This document shows, one piece after another, positions 7,965-17,248 of a stretch of DNA of 64,000 nt. Under the pieces are notes generated by a model. It saw only the letters and a list, made by a program, of their open reading frames with translations. It made no database searches and was not told the DNA's origin. The DNA is taken from contig NZ_PYSY02000002.1 of assembly GCF_003049685.1 (NCBI RefSeq), positions 1,277,501 to 1,341,500 of the forward strand, read 5' to 3'. The DNA is from Brucella pituitosa (GTDB lineage Bacteria; Pseudomonadota; Alphaproteobacteria; Rhizobiales; Rhizobiaceae). Each line of letters starts with the position of its first letter. Positions within the stretch are counted from its first letter, which is position 1. Position numbers and translations under genes: made by a program.

Positions 7965-9464
7965 TCACTGCCTTCCTCTTATGACGATCTACAGAGTTTC
8001 GTGTCGGAACTTGAAATGCGCGGAGATCTTGTCCGCATCCGGCGTCCGGTTTCGCTCGTGCATGAGATCACCGAGATTCATAAGCGTGTTTTCACAGCCG
8101 ATGGCCCGGCCTTGCTGTTTGAAAAGCCGGTCGATGCCGAGGGCAAAGTGCAAACCATTCCGCTTCTCGCCAATCTCTTTGGTGCCAAGCGGCGGATTGC
8201 CTGGGGGCTTGGTCGCACGCCTGAGGAGCTGCCTGCTTTGGCCAATCTGTTGGCCGAGCTGCGAGCGCCAACCCCGCCGCGTTCAGCAGGCGAAATATGG
8301 AGCAAGCTGCCTTTGGCAAAAGCCGCTATGGCAATGCGACCACGTCGTGTCACGCGTGCGCCGGTGCATGAAGTCGTGCATGAAGGTGAGGCGATTGATC
8401 TCGGCATGTTGCCGATACAATGGTGCTGGCCGGGAGAGCCTGCGCCGCTGGTGACATGGCCTCTGGTCATCACCTGTGCGCCAGATGATCCCTCTGACAT
8501 TAATATCGGCATCTACCGGATGCAGAAGCTTGGGCCAGACAGGCTGATCATGCGTTGGCTGGCGCATCGCGGTGGTGCCCGGCATCATCGTATGTGGCAA
8601 AAAGCGGGGAAAGATATGCCGGTTGCCGTTGCAATCGGGGCCGATCCGGCAGCAATTCTGGCGGCTGTCATGCCCTTGCCGGAAGGGATGAGCGAGCTTG
8701 CATTTTCGGGCCTTTTGTCGGGACGAAGGCCTGCGATCGCAGAGGGGCGCACGGTGCCACTCACTGTGCCAGCCAATGCGGAAATTGTGCTTGAAGGTTT
8801 TGTATCGGCGAGCGAAACCGCGCCAGAAGGTCCCTATGGTGATCACACCGGCTATTATAACAGCGTTGAAGAATTTCCGATTATGCGTCTTAGCGCAATC
8901 ACCATGCGCAAGAACCCGATCTATCTTTCCACTTACACGGGGCGACCGCCTGACGAGCCTTCAAAGCTCGGCGAAGTGATGAACCAGCTGTTTGTGCCGG
9001 TTGTGCGCAAGCAGTTTCCAGAGATTACCGATCTCTGGCTGCCGCCTGCCGCCTGTTCCTATCGCGCAATGGTAGTGGCAATCGACAAGCGATACCCGGG
9101 GCAAGCGCGCAGGGTCATGATGGGGCTTTGGTCGATGCTGCCGCAATTCAGTTACACTAAGCTTATCATCGCCGTCGATCCCGACATTGATGTGCGCAAT
9201 TGGGATGATGTGCTCTGGGCACTTTCGACACGCTTTGATGCGAGCCGTGATCTGGTGACGCTCGATCAAACGCCGGTGGATTATCTCGATTTCGCGTCCC
9301 CGCGCTCAGGGCTTGGCGGCAAGCTCGGGCTTGATGCGACCAATAAGATCGGGGCGGAAACGGATCGCGAATGGGGCAACGTCCTTTCCATGAATGAAGA
9401 GACCATTGCGCGGGTGGACGCAATGTGGGGCGAATTGGGCATTGACCGGGAGACGAGACGATGA
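7950..9464 (+). CDS. ubiD: UbiD-family prenylated-FMN decarboxylase
   Basis: Likely 3-polyprenyl-4-hydroxybenzoate carboxy-lyase of ubiquinone synthesis, using the prenylated flavin made by the next gene. The 504-residue length suits UbiD. Recognisable segments are GPALLFEKP near residue 50, the PEGPYGDHTGYYN motif near 295 and the DVRNWDDVLWA region near 410. The ATG at 7950 is the only start that supplies the conserved N-terminus, although the GAGG sequence is very close to it and the site lies in a hairpin. It is translationally coupled to ubiX by an ATGA overlap. A related aromatic decarboxylase is possible, but the ubiTUV neighbours argue for ubiquinone. Confidence 0.9.
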   Translation: MKNASSLPSSYDDLQSFVSELEMRGDLVRIRRPVSLVHEITEIHKRVFTADGPALLFEKPVDAEGKVQTIPLLANLFGAKRRIAWGLGRTPEELPALANLLAELRAPTPPRSAGEIWSKLPLAKAAMAMRPRRVTRAPVHEVVHEGEAIDLGMLPIQWCWPGEPAPLVTWPLVITCAPDDPSDINIGIYRMQKLGPDRLIMRWLAHRGGARHHRMWQKAGKDMPVAVAIGADPAAILAAVMPLPEGMSELAFSGLLSGRRPAIAEGRTVPLTVPANAEIVLEGFVSASETAPEGPYGDHTGYYNSVEEFPIMRLSAITMRKNPIYLSTYTGRPPDEPSKLGEVMNQLFVPVVRKQFPEITDLWLPPAACSYRAMVVAIDKRYPGQARRVMMGLWSMLPQFSYTKLIIAVDPDIDVRNWDDVLWALSTRFDASRDLVTLDQTPVDYLDFASPRSGLGGKLGLDATNKIGAETDREWGNVLSMNEETIARVDAMWGELGIDRETRR

Positions 9465-10030
9465 AGCGTGTAGTCGTGGGTGTGTCCGGCGCGTCTGGAT
9501 CATTGATTTCGTTGAAAATACTGGAATGTCTGAACAGGATGCAGGGCGTTGAAACGCATCTTGTCATATCGCAGGCGGCAGAGCGGACACTGCGCTATGA
9601 GCTGGGCCCGAACGGCTATTCAATGCTGCATCGGCTGGCAGAAAAGACCTATTCGATCGAGGACGTGGGAGCTGCGATTGCCAGCGGATCGGTTCCGACC
9701 GCCGGTATGATCGTGGCGCCCTGTTCCATGCGCACGTTAGCATCCATCGCCCACGGGTTCAGCGATAGTCTGCTGACGCGCGCGGCCGATGTGCAGTTGA
9801 AAGAGCGGCGCAGGCTGCTTTTGATCACGCGCGAGACACCGCTGCATCTGGTCCACTTGCGCAATATGTGTACGGTCACCGAAATGGGTGCAATCGTGAT
9901 GCCGCCGGTACCGGCCTTTTATCTGCATCCACAAACGGTAGAAGATGTTGCCCAACAGATCGCAGCGCGCGCCATTGATCTGATGGGGCTTGGTGAGCAA
10001 CAGGCTGAAAGCTGGTGCGGATCAGCTTAA
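9461..10030 (+). CDS. ubiX: UbiX flavin prenyltransferase
   Basis: Joins a dimethylallyl group to FMN to make the prenyl-FMN cofactor of UbiD. The 189-residue product has the usual length and the N-terminal FMN-binding GVSGASGS motif at about residues 6-13. The IVAPCSMRTLASIAHG segment near 85-100 and LLITRETPLHLVHLRNM near 122-138 are typical of the family. Its ATG overlaps the ubiD stop. Its last 9 bases overlap the 3' end of the convergent transporter gene, so no room is left for a terminator between them. Confidence 0.95.
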   Translation: MKRVVVGVSGASGSLISLKILECLNRMQGVETHLVISQAAERTLRYELGPNGYSMLHRLAEKTYSIEDVGAAIASGSVPTAGMIVAPCSMRTLASIAHGFSDSLLTRAADVQLKERRRLLLITRETPLHLVHLRNMCTVTEMGAIVMPPVPAFYLHPQTVEDVAQQIAARAIDLMGLGEQQAESWCGSA

Positions 10031-11560
10031 TTTTGGATGCCTGTCAACGAGCGCCTGGCGGCGTTGCTGCAGCTCTTCGATCTGCTGCTCCAGCGAAAGA
10101 ATCTCGTCATCAAGCTTGTCAACGCGTTCCTCGATGTGGGAATAGGCCTCCTTGAGCAACAGCTTGGCTTCCGTTTTGTTGGAGGCACTTGGCGTGTCGC
10201 CACGCAGCGGCTTATTGGCCGTTTCGGGCAGGAAGAATGCCGTGATGAGACCCACAACGGCTGCACACATCAAATAATAGGCGGGCAAATAGATATTATT
10301 TGTTGCCTCGACGAGCCATGCGGCAACAGTTGGGGTCAGACCCGCAACAATGATCGAAATATTAAAGGCTGCCGCAAGCGCGCTATAGCGAATGCGTGCC
10401 GGGAACAGTGCTGGCAGTGTCGATGCCATGATGCCGGTCAGACAGTTGAGCAATATCGCCAATATCAGCAAGCCGGCAAAAATAGTCGCAATGTGTCCGC
10501 TGGCAATAAGATGGAAGGCTGGCAGGGCAAATAGCAGCAAGCCGACGCTGCCGATGATCAGGAACGGCCTGCGGCCAAACCGGTCACTGAGAAAACCGAC
10601 AACGGGCTGCACGAACAGCATTCCGATCATCACCACGATGATGATGAGAACCCCACGATCTTCGGAATAGCCGAGGCTCTGGGAGAGATAGGTCGGCATA
10701 TAGGTGAGCAGCATGTAATAGGTGACATTCGTCACCAGAACCATGCCGATACAAACGCACAATGCACGCCAATATTTGTTGATGATCTCTTTGAAGGACA
10801 CCATCGGACGATCTTCGATGGCATCGCGATCTGCTTTTTCCAGTGCTTCAAGCTGTTGTGTGAAAGCAGGTGTTTCCTCTGCGGCATGGCGAAGATAAAG
10901 CCCGATCAAGCCGAGCGGGGCGGCGAGATAGAATGGAATACGCCAGCCCCAATCCAGAAAGTCTTGTTCTCCGACCATCGTGCTGAGAAACACGACGAGG
11001 CCTGCACCGAGCACAAAGCCTGCAATGGAGCCGAAGTCGAGCCAGCTACCGAGGAAGCCGCGACGACGGTCTGGCGCGTATTCTGCGACGAAGATCGCAG
11101 CGCCCGTATATTCGCCGCCTACGGAAAAGCCCTGTGCCAGCTTGCAAAGCAGCAGAAGGATCGGGGCCCAGATGCCGATTGTGGCATAGGACGGGATAAG
11201 GCCGATACAGAAAGTGCTGGCAGCCATGATGATGATTGTGAGTGACAAAACCTTTTGTCGCCCGAAACGGTCGCCCATGACGCCAAAGAACAGGCCACCG
11301 AGAGGGCGCACCAGAAAGGGCACAGAGAATGTAGCGAGAGCTGCAATGGTCTGAATGCCGGGTGCTGCATTGGGAAAGAAAACCTGCCCCAAAGCATAGG
11401 CTACGAAGCCATAGACGCCGAAATCGAACCACTCCATCGCATTGCCCAGGGCCGCTGCAGTAATGGCTTTTTTGAGTTTCGTGTTGTCGATGACCTTAAT
11501 ATCGTGAATTTGTAATGGTGTAGCCTGAGATGAGCTGCTTGCAGCATCGCTTTGCGCCAT
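10022..11560 (-). CDS. proP: ProP-like MFS osmolyte/proton symporter
   Basis: Major facilitator of the metabolite:H+ symporter group, probably importing compatible solutes such as proline or betaine. The 512 residues give 12 membrane segments, with the cytoplasmic loop motif GDRFGRQKVL after helix 2 and its counterpart LSDRFGRRPF in the second half. The C-terminus (about 470-512) is a heptad-rich region, with EERVDKLDDEILSLEQQIEE, ending in HPKLS, much like the osmosensing coiled coil of E. coli ProP. The start at 11560 (MAQSDAAS) follows GGCGGTGGCG; the open frame extends 26 codons further without support. Other substrates of this family, such as dicarboxylates, remain possible. Confidence 0.8.
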   Translation of the reverse strand: MAQSDAASSSSQATPLQIHDIKVIDNTKLKKAITAAALGNAMEWFDFGVYGFVAYALGQVFFPNAAPGIQTIAALATFSVPFLVRPLGGLFFGVMGDRFGRQKVLSLTIIIMAASTFCIGLIPSYATIGIWAPILLLLCKLAQGFSVGGEYTGAAIFVAEYAPDRRRGFLGSWLDFGSIAGFVLGAGLVVFLSTMVGEQDFLDWGWRIPFYLAAPLGLIGLYLRHAAEETPAFTQQLEALEKADRDAIEDRPMVSFKEIINKYWRALCVCIGMVLVTNVTYYMLLTYMPTYLSQSLGYSEDRGVLIIIVVMIGMLFVQPVVGFLSDRFGRRPFLIIGSVGLLLFALPAFHLIASGHIATIFAGLLILAILLNCLTGIMASTLPALFPARIRYSALAAAFNISIIVAGLTPTVAAWLVEATNNIYLPAYYLMCAAVVGLITAFFLPETANKPLRGDTPSASNKTEAKLLLKEAYSHIEERVDKLDDEILSLEQQIEELQQRRQALVDRHPKLS

Positions 11561-11743
11561 TCGCCACCGCCTTCTTGCGTTTGGTTTTAATATTACTCCA
11601 CGCAACAGAATAGCGGCCCTGCAGTATAGAACATGCATCGGCCACTTTTCTGTTAAGTGAATGTGTGCGGAGTAACGAGTTGGCGTCTGCTTTGGTTCCG
11701 ATAAAGCTTATAAATAGTCGGCAAAGAGGGTAAACAGGTTGCT

Positions 11744-12160
11744 TTATGCTGGCCCAAGCATGATGAAGGTTTCGCTTTTGCTGACCCCTTGAAGCGAGCG
11801 GATTGTCGAAATCACTTCATTGAGCTCAGAGATGGTCGAGACTTCCAGTTCGGCGATCACATCCCAGATGCCATTGGTGTTGAATACGCCGGTCAGGCCG
11901 GGAACGCGTTTGATTGCGCTGATCGTTGCTTTCAGTGACGAGCCCGACATTTCGATGAGCATGAACGCACGGATCTGATCCTTGCCGATGTCATCGCGAA
12001 CGCGGACCGTGAAGCCTTTGATGTCGCCATTGGCAATCAGCCGGTCGAGACGCTTTTGCGCTGTGGCACGTGCAACGCCTAGGAGTTCCGCGAGCTGTGG
12101 AACAGAAGCGCGACCGTTGATGCGGAGCTCAGTGACCAGTCTCTTGTCCAGCTCATCCAT
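11744..12160 (-). CDS. Lrp/AsnC-family regulator
   Basis: A 138-residue Lrp-type protein with an N-terminal winged helix-turn-helix (about 1-60, ELDKRLVTELRINGRASVPQ at the start) and a C-terminal RAM ligand-binding domain. It is divergent from the binding protein gene at 12410, with 249 bases between them, so control of that amino-acid transport operon is likely (inference). Such regulators usually respond to the amino acid that is transported or degraded. A paralogue lies at 18348-18773. Confidence 0.9.
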   Translation of the reverse strand: MDELDKRLVTELRINGRASVPQLAELLGVARATAQKRLDRLIANGDIKGFTVRVRDDIGKDQIRAFMLIEMSGSSLKATISAIKRVPGLTGVFNTNGIWDVIAELEVSTISELNEVISTIRSLQGVSKSETFIMLGPA

Positions 12161-12409
12161 GGCAGTGACTTTCTTAAAAGTAAGTTAGGCTGACGATATC
12201 GTCACTATTTTATAAAAATAATCACTTTATATTCTTTTTTGTCAATCTGATTGCAGATAATGATTTTGATAAGGGGAATGCAAATGCAGCTTCTAATACG
12301 AACGAAGTGATAGGAGCATTGTGCAAATCCCTGTTCAGGCCGGTTACAAGGTCGCGAAAACAGCGTTAATATAGCTCCAAAACGGGGCTCTCGTAGGGGA
12401 ACCTTCAAC

Positions 12410-13183
12410 ATGAAATTTGCAAAACTTTTTTCCACAGCCCTTGTGGCGCTTGGCATCTGTGTTTCCTTAAACACAGCCAAAGCCGACGATCTGGAAAAGA
12501 TTCAGAGCAAGGGCAAGATGACGATTGCCCTTTCGGGTGTGTTCCCTCCGTTCAGCTTTGTCGATGAGAGCAATAAGGTTGTCGGCTTTGACGTCGATAT
12601 CGGCTCGGAAATCGCACGTCGCCTGAAGGCAGAACCAGAAATCGTTACCACGGCCTGGGACGGCATCATTGCAGGTCTCGTGACTGGTCGTTACGACACG
12701 ATCGTTGGCTCGATGGGCATCACGGAAGAACGCAAGAAGGCAATCAACTTCGTCGGACCTTACTATCGTTCGGGCCTGGCGCTGTTCATTCGCAAGGGTG
12801 ATACGGTCAAGTCGCTCAACGAACTGGAAGGCAAGACAATCGGTGTGACGCTGGGCGAAACCTCTGAAAAATGGGTTCGTGAGCAGGGCAAATATGAAGT
12901 CCGCACCTATAAGGGCCTGCCTGAAATGCTTCTCGATCTTGGTTCGGGTCGTATCGATGCCGTTGTCGCCGATGACGTTCCTGTGCTTGTCGCAATAGGC
13001 AAGAGCAATGCGCCGATTGAACAGGTGAAGGACGATCAGCTGCCGCGTTACGATATCGGTATTGCGGTTCGCAAGAACAATCCGGAGCTTCAGGCTGCCA
13101 TGCAGAAGGCGCTCGACGATATGATGGCTGATGGCACATATAAGGCCATTTCTGAAAAATGGATTGGTGCGGATATCCGCTAA
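12410..13183 (+). CDS. Polar amino-acid ABC transporter, periplasmic binding protein
   Basis: Family 3 solute-binding protein of 257 residues with a signal peptide (cleavage near residues 24-25, after NTAKA). The mature protein has the family features GVFPPFSFVDES, GFDVDIGSEIARRL and AWDGIIAGLVTGRYD. It delivers substrate to the permeases encoded at 13336-14651. Neighbouring RocB-like and ornithine cyclodeaminase genes suggest arginine, ornithine or a derivative as ligand, but the sequence alone does not settle this. A hairpin follows the gene and probably raises its mRNA level over the permease genes. Confidence 0.92.
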   Translation: MKFAKLFSTALVALGICVSLNTAKADDLEKIQSKGKMTIALSGVFPPFSFVDESNKVVGFDVDIGSEIARRLKAEPEIVTTAWDGIIAGLVTGRYDTIVGSMGITEERKKAINFVGPYYRSGLALFIRKGDTVKSLNELEGKTIGVTLGETSEKWVREQGKYEVRTYKGLPEMLLDLGSGRIDAVVADDVPVLVAIGKSNAPIEQVKDDQLPRYDIGIAVRKNNPELQAAMQKALDDMMADGTYKAISEKWIGADIR

Positions 13184-13201
13184 TTCGAACTGTTTCGGGT
13201 G

Positions 13202-13224
13202 AGGGCAGCAAAGTGAGCTGCCCT
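13202..13224 (+). other. Hairpin after the first binding-protein gene
   Basis: AGGGCAGC and GCTGCCCT make an 8-bp stem with a 7-base loop, lacking a full T-run. It lies between the binding protein and permease genes, where partial termination or 3' protection commonly favours the binding protein. Confidence 0.5.
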
Positions 13225-13335
13225 TATCTGATCAATAGTCCCTAAACTCTGCTTTACAGCTTCTCACCAGCCCTTTGGCTGAGAGACATATGCGCCATAG
13301 GAGATGTTTTCCTGATGGAGCAGAAAGGTTGAAGG

Positions 13336-13998
13336 ATGGATATCGCACTTATCGGGCGGATTTTTCCCTTCATTGTTGAATCGGCCTGGATCACAGTCCA
13401 ACTGACTATCGTATCGCTGCTGATTGGCCTCGTTATTGCCAGCCTTCTCGTCATGGCGCGCTTCTCGCGCTATGCGCCTATTCGCTGGATCGCTATCGGC
13501 TATATCAGCATCATGCGCGGTACACCGCTTCTGGTGCAGCTGTTCCTTGTGTTTTTTGGCGGCCCGCAGTTTGGTTTTGAATTTACCCCGTTTGTGGCGG
13601 GTGTCATCACGATGGGCTTCAACATCGGCGCCTATATGTCTGAAGGGATGCGCGGAGCAATTCTGGCGGTCGATAAAGGCCAGAATGAAGCGGCGCGTTC
13701 GCTGGGCTTTGGCAGGGCCGGGACCATGCGGCTTTTCATCCTGCCGCAGGCGGCTCCGCTGATGATCCGTTCGCTTGGCGTTAATACGGTCATCCTGACC
13801 AAGAGCACCGCGCTCGTCTCGACAATCGGCGTGGTTGAACTGACCTATACCGCTCAGCGCTTTGTCACTTCGACATACAAGCCATTTGAGGTTTTTGCGA
13901 TTGCCGGTGCCGCTTACATCGTCATCATCGCTATCATTTCACTGATCATCCGCGGTTTTGAAATCTTTTTCAATGCTGACAGGAGGGCGGAAGCATGA
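13336..13998 (+). CDS. Polar amino-acid ABC transporter permease 1
   Basis: HisM/HisQ-type membrane subunit of 220 residues with about five helices. The cytoplasmic EAA loop that docks the ATPase reads [15 protein letters not shown], near residues 115-130. The ATG at 13336 follows AAGGTTGAAGG. It overlaps the second permease gene by 4 bases (ATGA), so the two are translated together and probably form the heterodimeric channel. Confidence 0.93.
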   Translation: MDIALIGRIFPFIVESAWITVQLTIVSLLIGLVIASLLVMARFSRYAPIRWIAIGYISIMRGTPLLVQLFLVFFGGPQFGFEFTPFVAGVITMGFNIGAYMSEGMRGAILAVDKGQNEAARSLGFGRAGTMRLFILPQAAPLMIRSLGVNTVILTKSTALVSTIGVVELTYTAQRFVTSTYKPFEVFAIAGAAYIVIIAIISLIIRGFEIFFNADRRAEA

Positions 13999-14651
13999 GC
14001 CTGGATTTCACCGTTGTTCCGTCTTATCTCGAACTGATGCTGATCGGTCTGCTCTGGACCGTTCTGATAACCATACTTGCGGGTGTGATCAGCATTGTGC
14101 TCGGTATTCTGATCGCGATCATCACGCTTCATGCGCCCAAAATTATCAGCCTGCCTGTGCGTGGTGTTGTTTTCCTTTTCATGGGAACGCCCCTGCTGTT
14201 GCAGCTCTATCTGCTCTATTATGGCCTTTCGCAGATCGGGATCATGGTGCCGGCATTCTGGACCGGCGTGTTCGGTCTTGGTATGCATTATGCGGCCTAT
14301 AATGCCGATATTTTCCGTGCATCGCTTGAGACTGTCGACGAAGGACAGATGGAAGCCGCCCGGTCGCTCGGCTTCGGCCATGGTGCATCGCTACGCTATT
14401 TCATTATCCCGCAGGCGATCCTCACGGCTCTGCCGCAGGTTGGCAATAACAGCATCATTCTGCTCAAGGACACAGCCGTCCTCTCCGTGCTCGGCATCAC
14501 AGAACTGGTGTTGAATGCGCAACGCGCCATCAGCGAGACCTATCGCCCCTTTGAGTTCTACTTCGTTGCAGCCGTACTCTATTACCTCGTCAATCTCTTG
14601 ATGGAATGGGGTTTGAGCAAAGCGGCCAAGAAAGCGGAAGCTATCCGATGA
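13995..14651 (+). CDS. Polar amino-acid ABC transporter permease 2
   Basis: Second HisMQ-type permease, 218 residues, with about five helices and the EAA loop [35 protein letters not shown] is the characteristic inner segment of polar amino-acid permeases. It overlaps both neighbours by 4 bases, which fixes it as the middle part of a permease-permease-ATPase transcript. Confidence 0.93.
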   Translation: MSLDFTVVPSYLELMLIGLLWTVLITILAGVISIVLGILIAIITLHAPKIISLPVRGVVFLFMGTPLLLQLYLLYYGLSQIGIMVPAFWTGVFGLGMHYAAYNADIFRASLETVDEGQMEAARSLGFGHGASLRYFIIPQAILTALPQVGNNSIILLKDTAVLSVLGITELVLNAQRAISETYRPFEFYFVAAVLYYLVNLLMEWGLSKAAKKAEAIR

Positions 14652-15412
14652 ACACACAGACCCCCATGATCGAGTTGCGTCAGATCAGGAAATCCTATGG
14701 CGAGCATGAGGTGCTGAAAGGCATCGACCTGACCGTCGCGCGAGGCAAGATCGTTTCCATTATCGGCCCCAGCGGATCAGGTAAAAGCACGCTTTTGCGT
14801 TCGATCAACATGCTGGAAGAAACATCAAGCGGTGAAATCTGGCTTGATGGGCATCAGGTCAATCGCCCGCTTAAAGGCCGCGCTTTTGAAAAACACATCA
14901 ACCATATCCGTCAGGAAATGGGGATGGTTTTCCAGCAGTTTAACCTCTTTCCGCATTTGACGGTTCTGCAGAACATCATGGTCGGACCGATGAAGCTTAA
15001 GGGCCTGTCACGAGCCGATGCATTGGAACGCGCCAACAATCTGCTCGCCAAGGTCGGTCTTGTCGACAAGGGCAACGCCTATCCGGCACGTCTTTCCGGC
15101 GGTCAGAAGCAGCGCGTTGCGATTGCTCGCGCTCTGGCGATGCAGCCCAAGGTCATGCTTTTTGATGAAGCAACCTCTGCGCTCGATCCGGAGCTAGTTG
15201 AGGAAGTCAATCAGGTCATGAAGCAGCTCGCAAATGAGCACATGACCATGTTGATCGTAACGCATGAAATGCGCTTTGCGGCGGAAGTCTCCGATCATGT
15301 GATGTTCATGGACGGTGGTGTGGTGGTTGAACAGGGTGTGCCGCAGCAGGTTCTGTCCAATCCAACCGAGGAACGGACCCGAGCCTTCTTGAGAAAACAT
15401 CTTTCGCACTAG
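14648..15412 (+). CDS. Polar amino-acid ABC transporter ATPase
   Basis: GlnQ/HisP-type ATPase of 254 residues, with Walker [10 protein letters not shown], signature [16 protein letters not shown] and Walker [15 protein letters not shown]. The start at 14648 is the ATG that overlaps the permease stop; a longer in-frame extension to 14606 lies within the permease gene and is not used. It powers the importer encoded by the three genes upstream. Confidence 0.94.
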   Translation: MNTQTPMIELRQIRKSYGEHEVLKGIDLTVARGKIVSIIGPSGSGKSTLLRSINMLEETSSGEIWLDGHQVNRPLKGRAFEKHINHIRQEMGMVFQQFNLFPHLTVLQNIMVGPMKLKGLSRADALERANNLLAKVGLVDKGNAYPARLSGGQKQRVAIARALAMQPKVMLFDEATSALDPELVEEVNQVMKQLANEHMTMLIVTHEMRFAAEVSDHVMFMDGGVVVEQGVPQQVLSNPTEERTRAFLRKHLSH

Positions 15413-15508
15413 TCGCCTGATCCAACGCGAACGGCATCGTAATACTTATATTCTGCAGCGTATTTCTATCATCTCGGAATACGCTCTAATCGACGGAGAT
15501 TAGATTTC

Positions 15509-17203
15509 ATGACTGCGAATGTTTCAAACGGCGCGCAAAACGCCGTAACGACGGCGCACAACCATATTAATGCGCAGCATGTCGAAGAGCTGGCCCTGCG
15601 CATGGTCGGTTGGAGCAGCGAAACCGGCACTCCCGGTGAAGCCGAATTTTCCGAGCGTCTCGTTGGCTTGTTGAAGGAAATTCCATATTTCCAGCAAAAC
15701 CCGGACAATATTCGCACCGTTGCCAGCCATGGCGATCCGCTGACGCATAATGTGGTCGCGCTGGTCCGTGGTAACGGCAAACGCACGCTTGCACTCGCAG
15801 GCCATTTCGATACGGTCGCGACTGATAATTATCACGAGCTGAAGTCGCTTGCATGCGACAGCCGCAACCTCAAAGATGCGCTTATCAAGGATCTGTCGAA
15901 GCGCGCCCGTTCCGCTCAGGAAGAACGCGCGCTTGAAGATTTGCTCAGCGGCGATTTCCTTCCCGGTCGTGGCTTGCTTGATATGAAAAGCGGTCTTGCC
16001 GTGGGCATTGCATGCGCGGAGAAATTCGCGGCTGACCCGGATCGCAGCGGCAATCTGCTGCTGGTTTTCACACCGGACGAAGAGCGCGAAAGCCGCGGCA
16101 TGCGCTCAATGCGCAACGCGCTGCCGACGATTGCCCGTGATTTCGACATTGAAATCTCGGCAGCGATCAATCTCGACGTGACGTCCGATCAGGGCGACGG
16201 AAAAGAAGGTCGTGCGGTTTATGCTGGGACCATCGGAAAGCTGCTGCCCTTTGCGCTGGTTATCGGATTGAGTTCCCATGCAAGCTATCCTTATGAAGGT
16301 GTCAGCGCGCAGGCGATGGCCGCTAGCATTCTGGCGCGCTTTGAAGGCAATGCAGCGCTTGCCGATCGCGATGAAAATGATATCTCGCCGCCACCGATCT
16401 GCCTTGAGGCGAAAGACCTCCGCGATGGCTATGAAGTGACGACGCCGGAGCGCTTCTGGATCGCACTTAACTGGCTTTACCACGCCATGACTGCCGACGA
16501 GCTGTTCAGCCGTTTCCAAAATGAAGTGCTGGCGGGCGCGAAAGAGGCTGTCGAACGCTTTGCAGCACAATCAGAAGCTTTCGGCCAGTTGATCGGCAAG
16601 CGTGCAGGCGCAATTCCGGCTGCACCAAAGCTCATCACTTTCGAGCAGTTGCGTGCAATGGCTGCCGTTGTTGCTGGTGAACAGTTTGAAGCGCTTTACA
16701 GTGCGCAGGAAAAGCGTCTTGCCGATATCGACAATCCGCTATCGGTCAGCCGTCAGTTGACCGAGTGGCTTGTCGGCGTTGCGCATCTGTCAGGTCCGGC
16801 AGTTGTGGTTGGTTTTGCAGGTCTGCATTATCCGGCAAGCCATCTCGACGATGCTCAGGCCAATGATCGCGCTTTTAAGCAGGCTATCGACACAACGATG
16901 CAGACTTTTGCGGCCTTCCCGGATCAGTCGCTTGTCTGGAAGCCGCATTTCCAGGGCATCTCAGACATGAGCTTCCTGGGGCAGGCAACGCTTGGTCAGG
17001 ACATCGTGTCGAACAATACACCTGTTGCCCGCCTTGTCGATCATCCAGCGGGCGACGCTTTGCGTTTTCCGGTGGTTAATATCGGCCCATGGGGACGTGA
17101 GTTCCATCAGAAGCTGGAGCGCGTACACGCGCCTTATGCCTTTGAAGTGTTGCCGCAGATCGTTTCGATGATCGCGGAAAATTTCCTCGTAACCAAGGCC
17201 TGA
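15509..17203 (+). CDS. RocB-like M20-family hydrolase
   Basis: Large M20 zinc amidohydrolase of 564 residues, the length of the RocB arginine-utilisation family rather than of ordinary M20 peptidases (about 380). Metal-site segments are LAGHFDTV near residue 95, PGRGLLDMKSG near 155 and the catalytic FTPDEERES near 190. The long C-terminal half lies outside the core peptidase. The exact reaction of RocB is not known to me; hydrolysis of an acylated or peptide-bound arginine-type substrate is an inference. It follows the importer and precedes ornithine cyclodeaminase. Confidence 0.85.
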   Translation: MTANVSNGAQNAVTTAHNHINAQHVEELALRMVGWSSETGTPGEAEFSERLVGLLKEIPYFQQNPDNIRTVASHGDPLTHNVVALVRGNGKRTLALAGHFDTVATDNYHELKSLACDSRNLKDALIKDLSKRARSAQEERALEDLLSGDFLPGRGLLDMKSGLAVGIACAEKFAADPDRSGNLLLVFTPDEERESRGMRSMRNALPTIARDFDIEISAAINLDVTSDQGDGKEGRAVYAGTIGKLLPFALVIGLSSHASYPYEGVSAQAMAASILARFEGNAALADRDENDISPPPICLEAKDLRDGYEVTTPERFWIALNWLYHAMTADELFSRFQNEVLAGAKEAVERFAAQSEAFGQLIGKRAGAIPAAPKLITFEQLRAMAAVVAGEQFEALYSAQEKRLADIDNPLSVSRQLTEWLVGVAHLSGPAVVVGFAGLHYPASHLDDAQANDRAFKQAIDTTMQTFAAFPDQSLVWKPHFQGISDMSFLGQATLGQDIVSNNTPVARLVDHPAGDALRFPVVNIGPWGREFHQKLERVHAPYAFEVLPQIVSMIAENFLVTKA

Positions 17204-17248
17204 GCCAGCAGCGCTCTGCTGAAATATGTTGGATAAAGGTTCATATCA

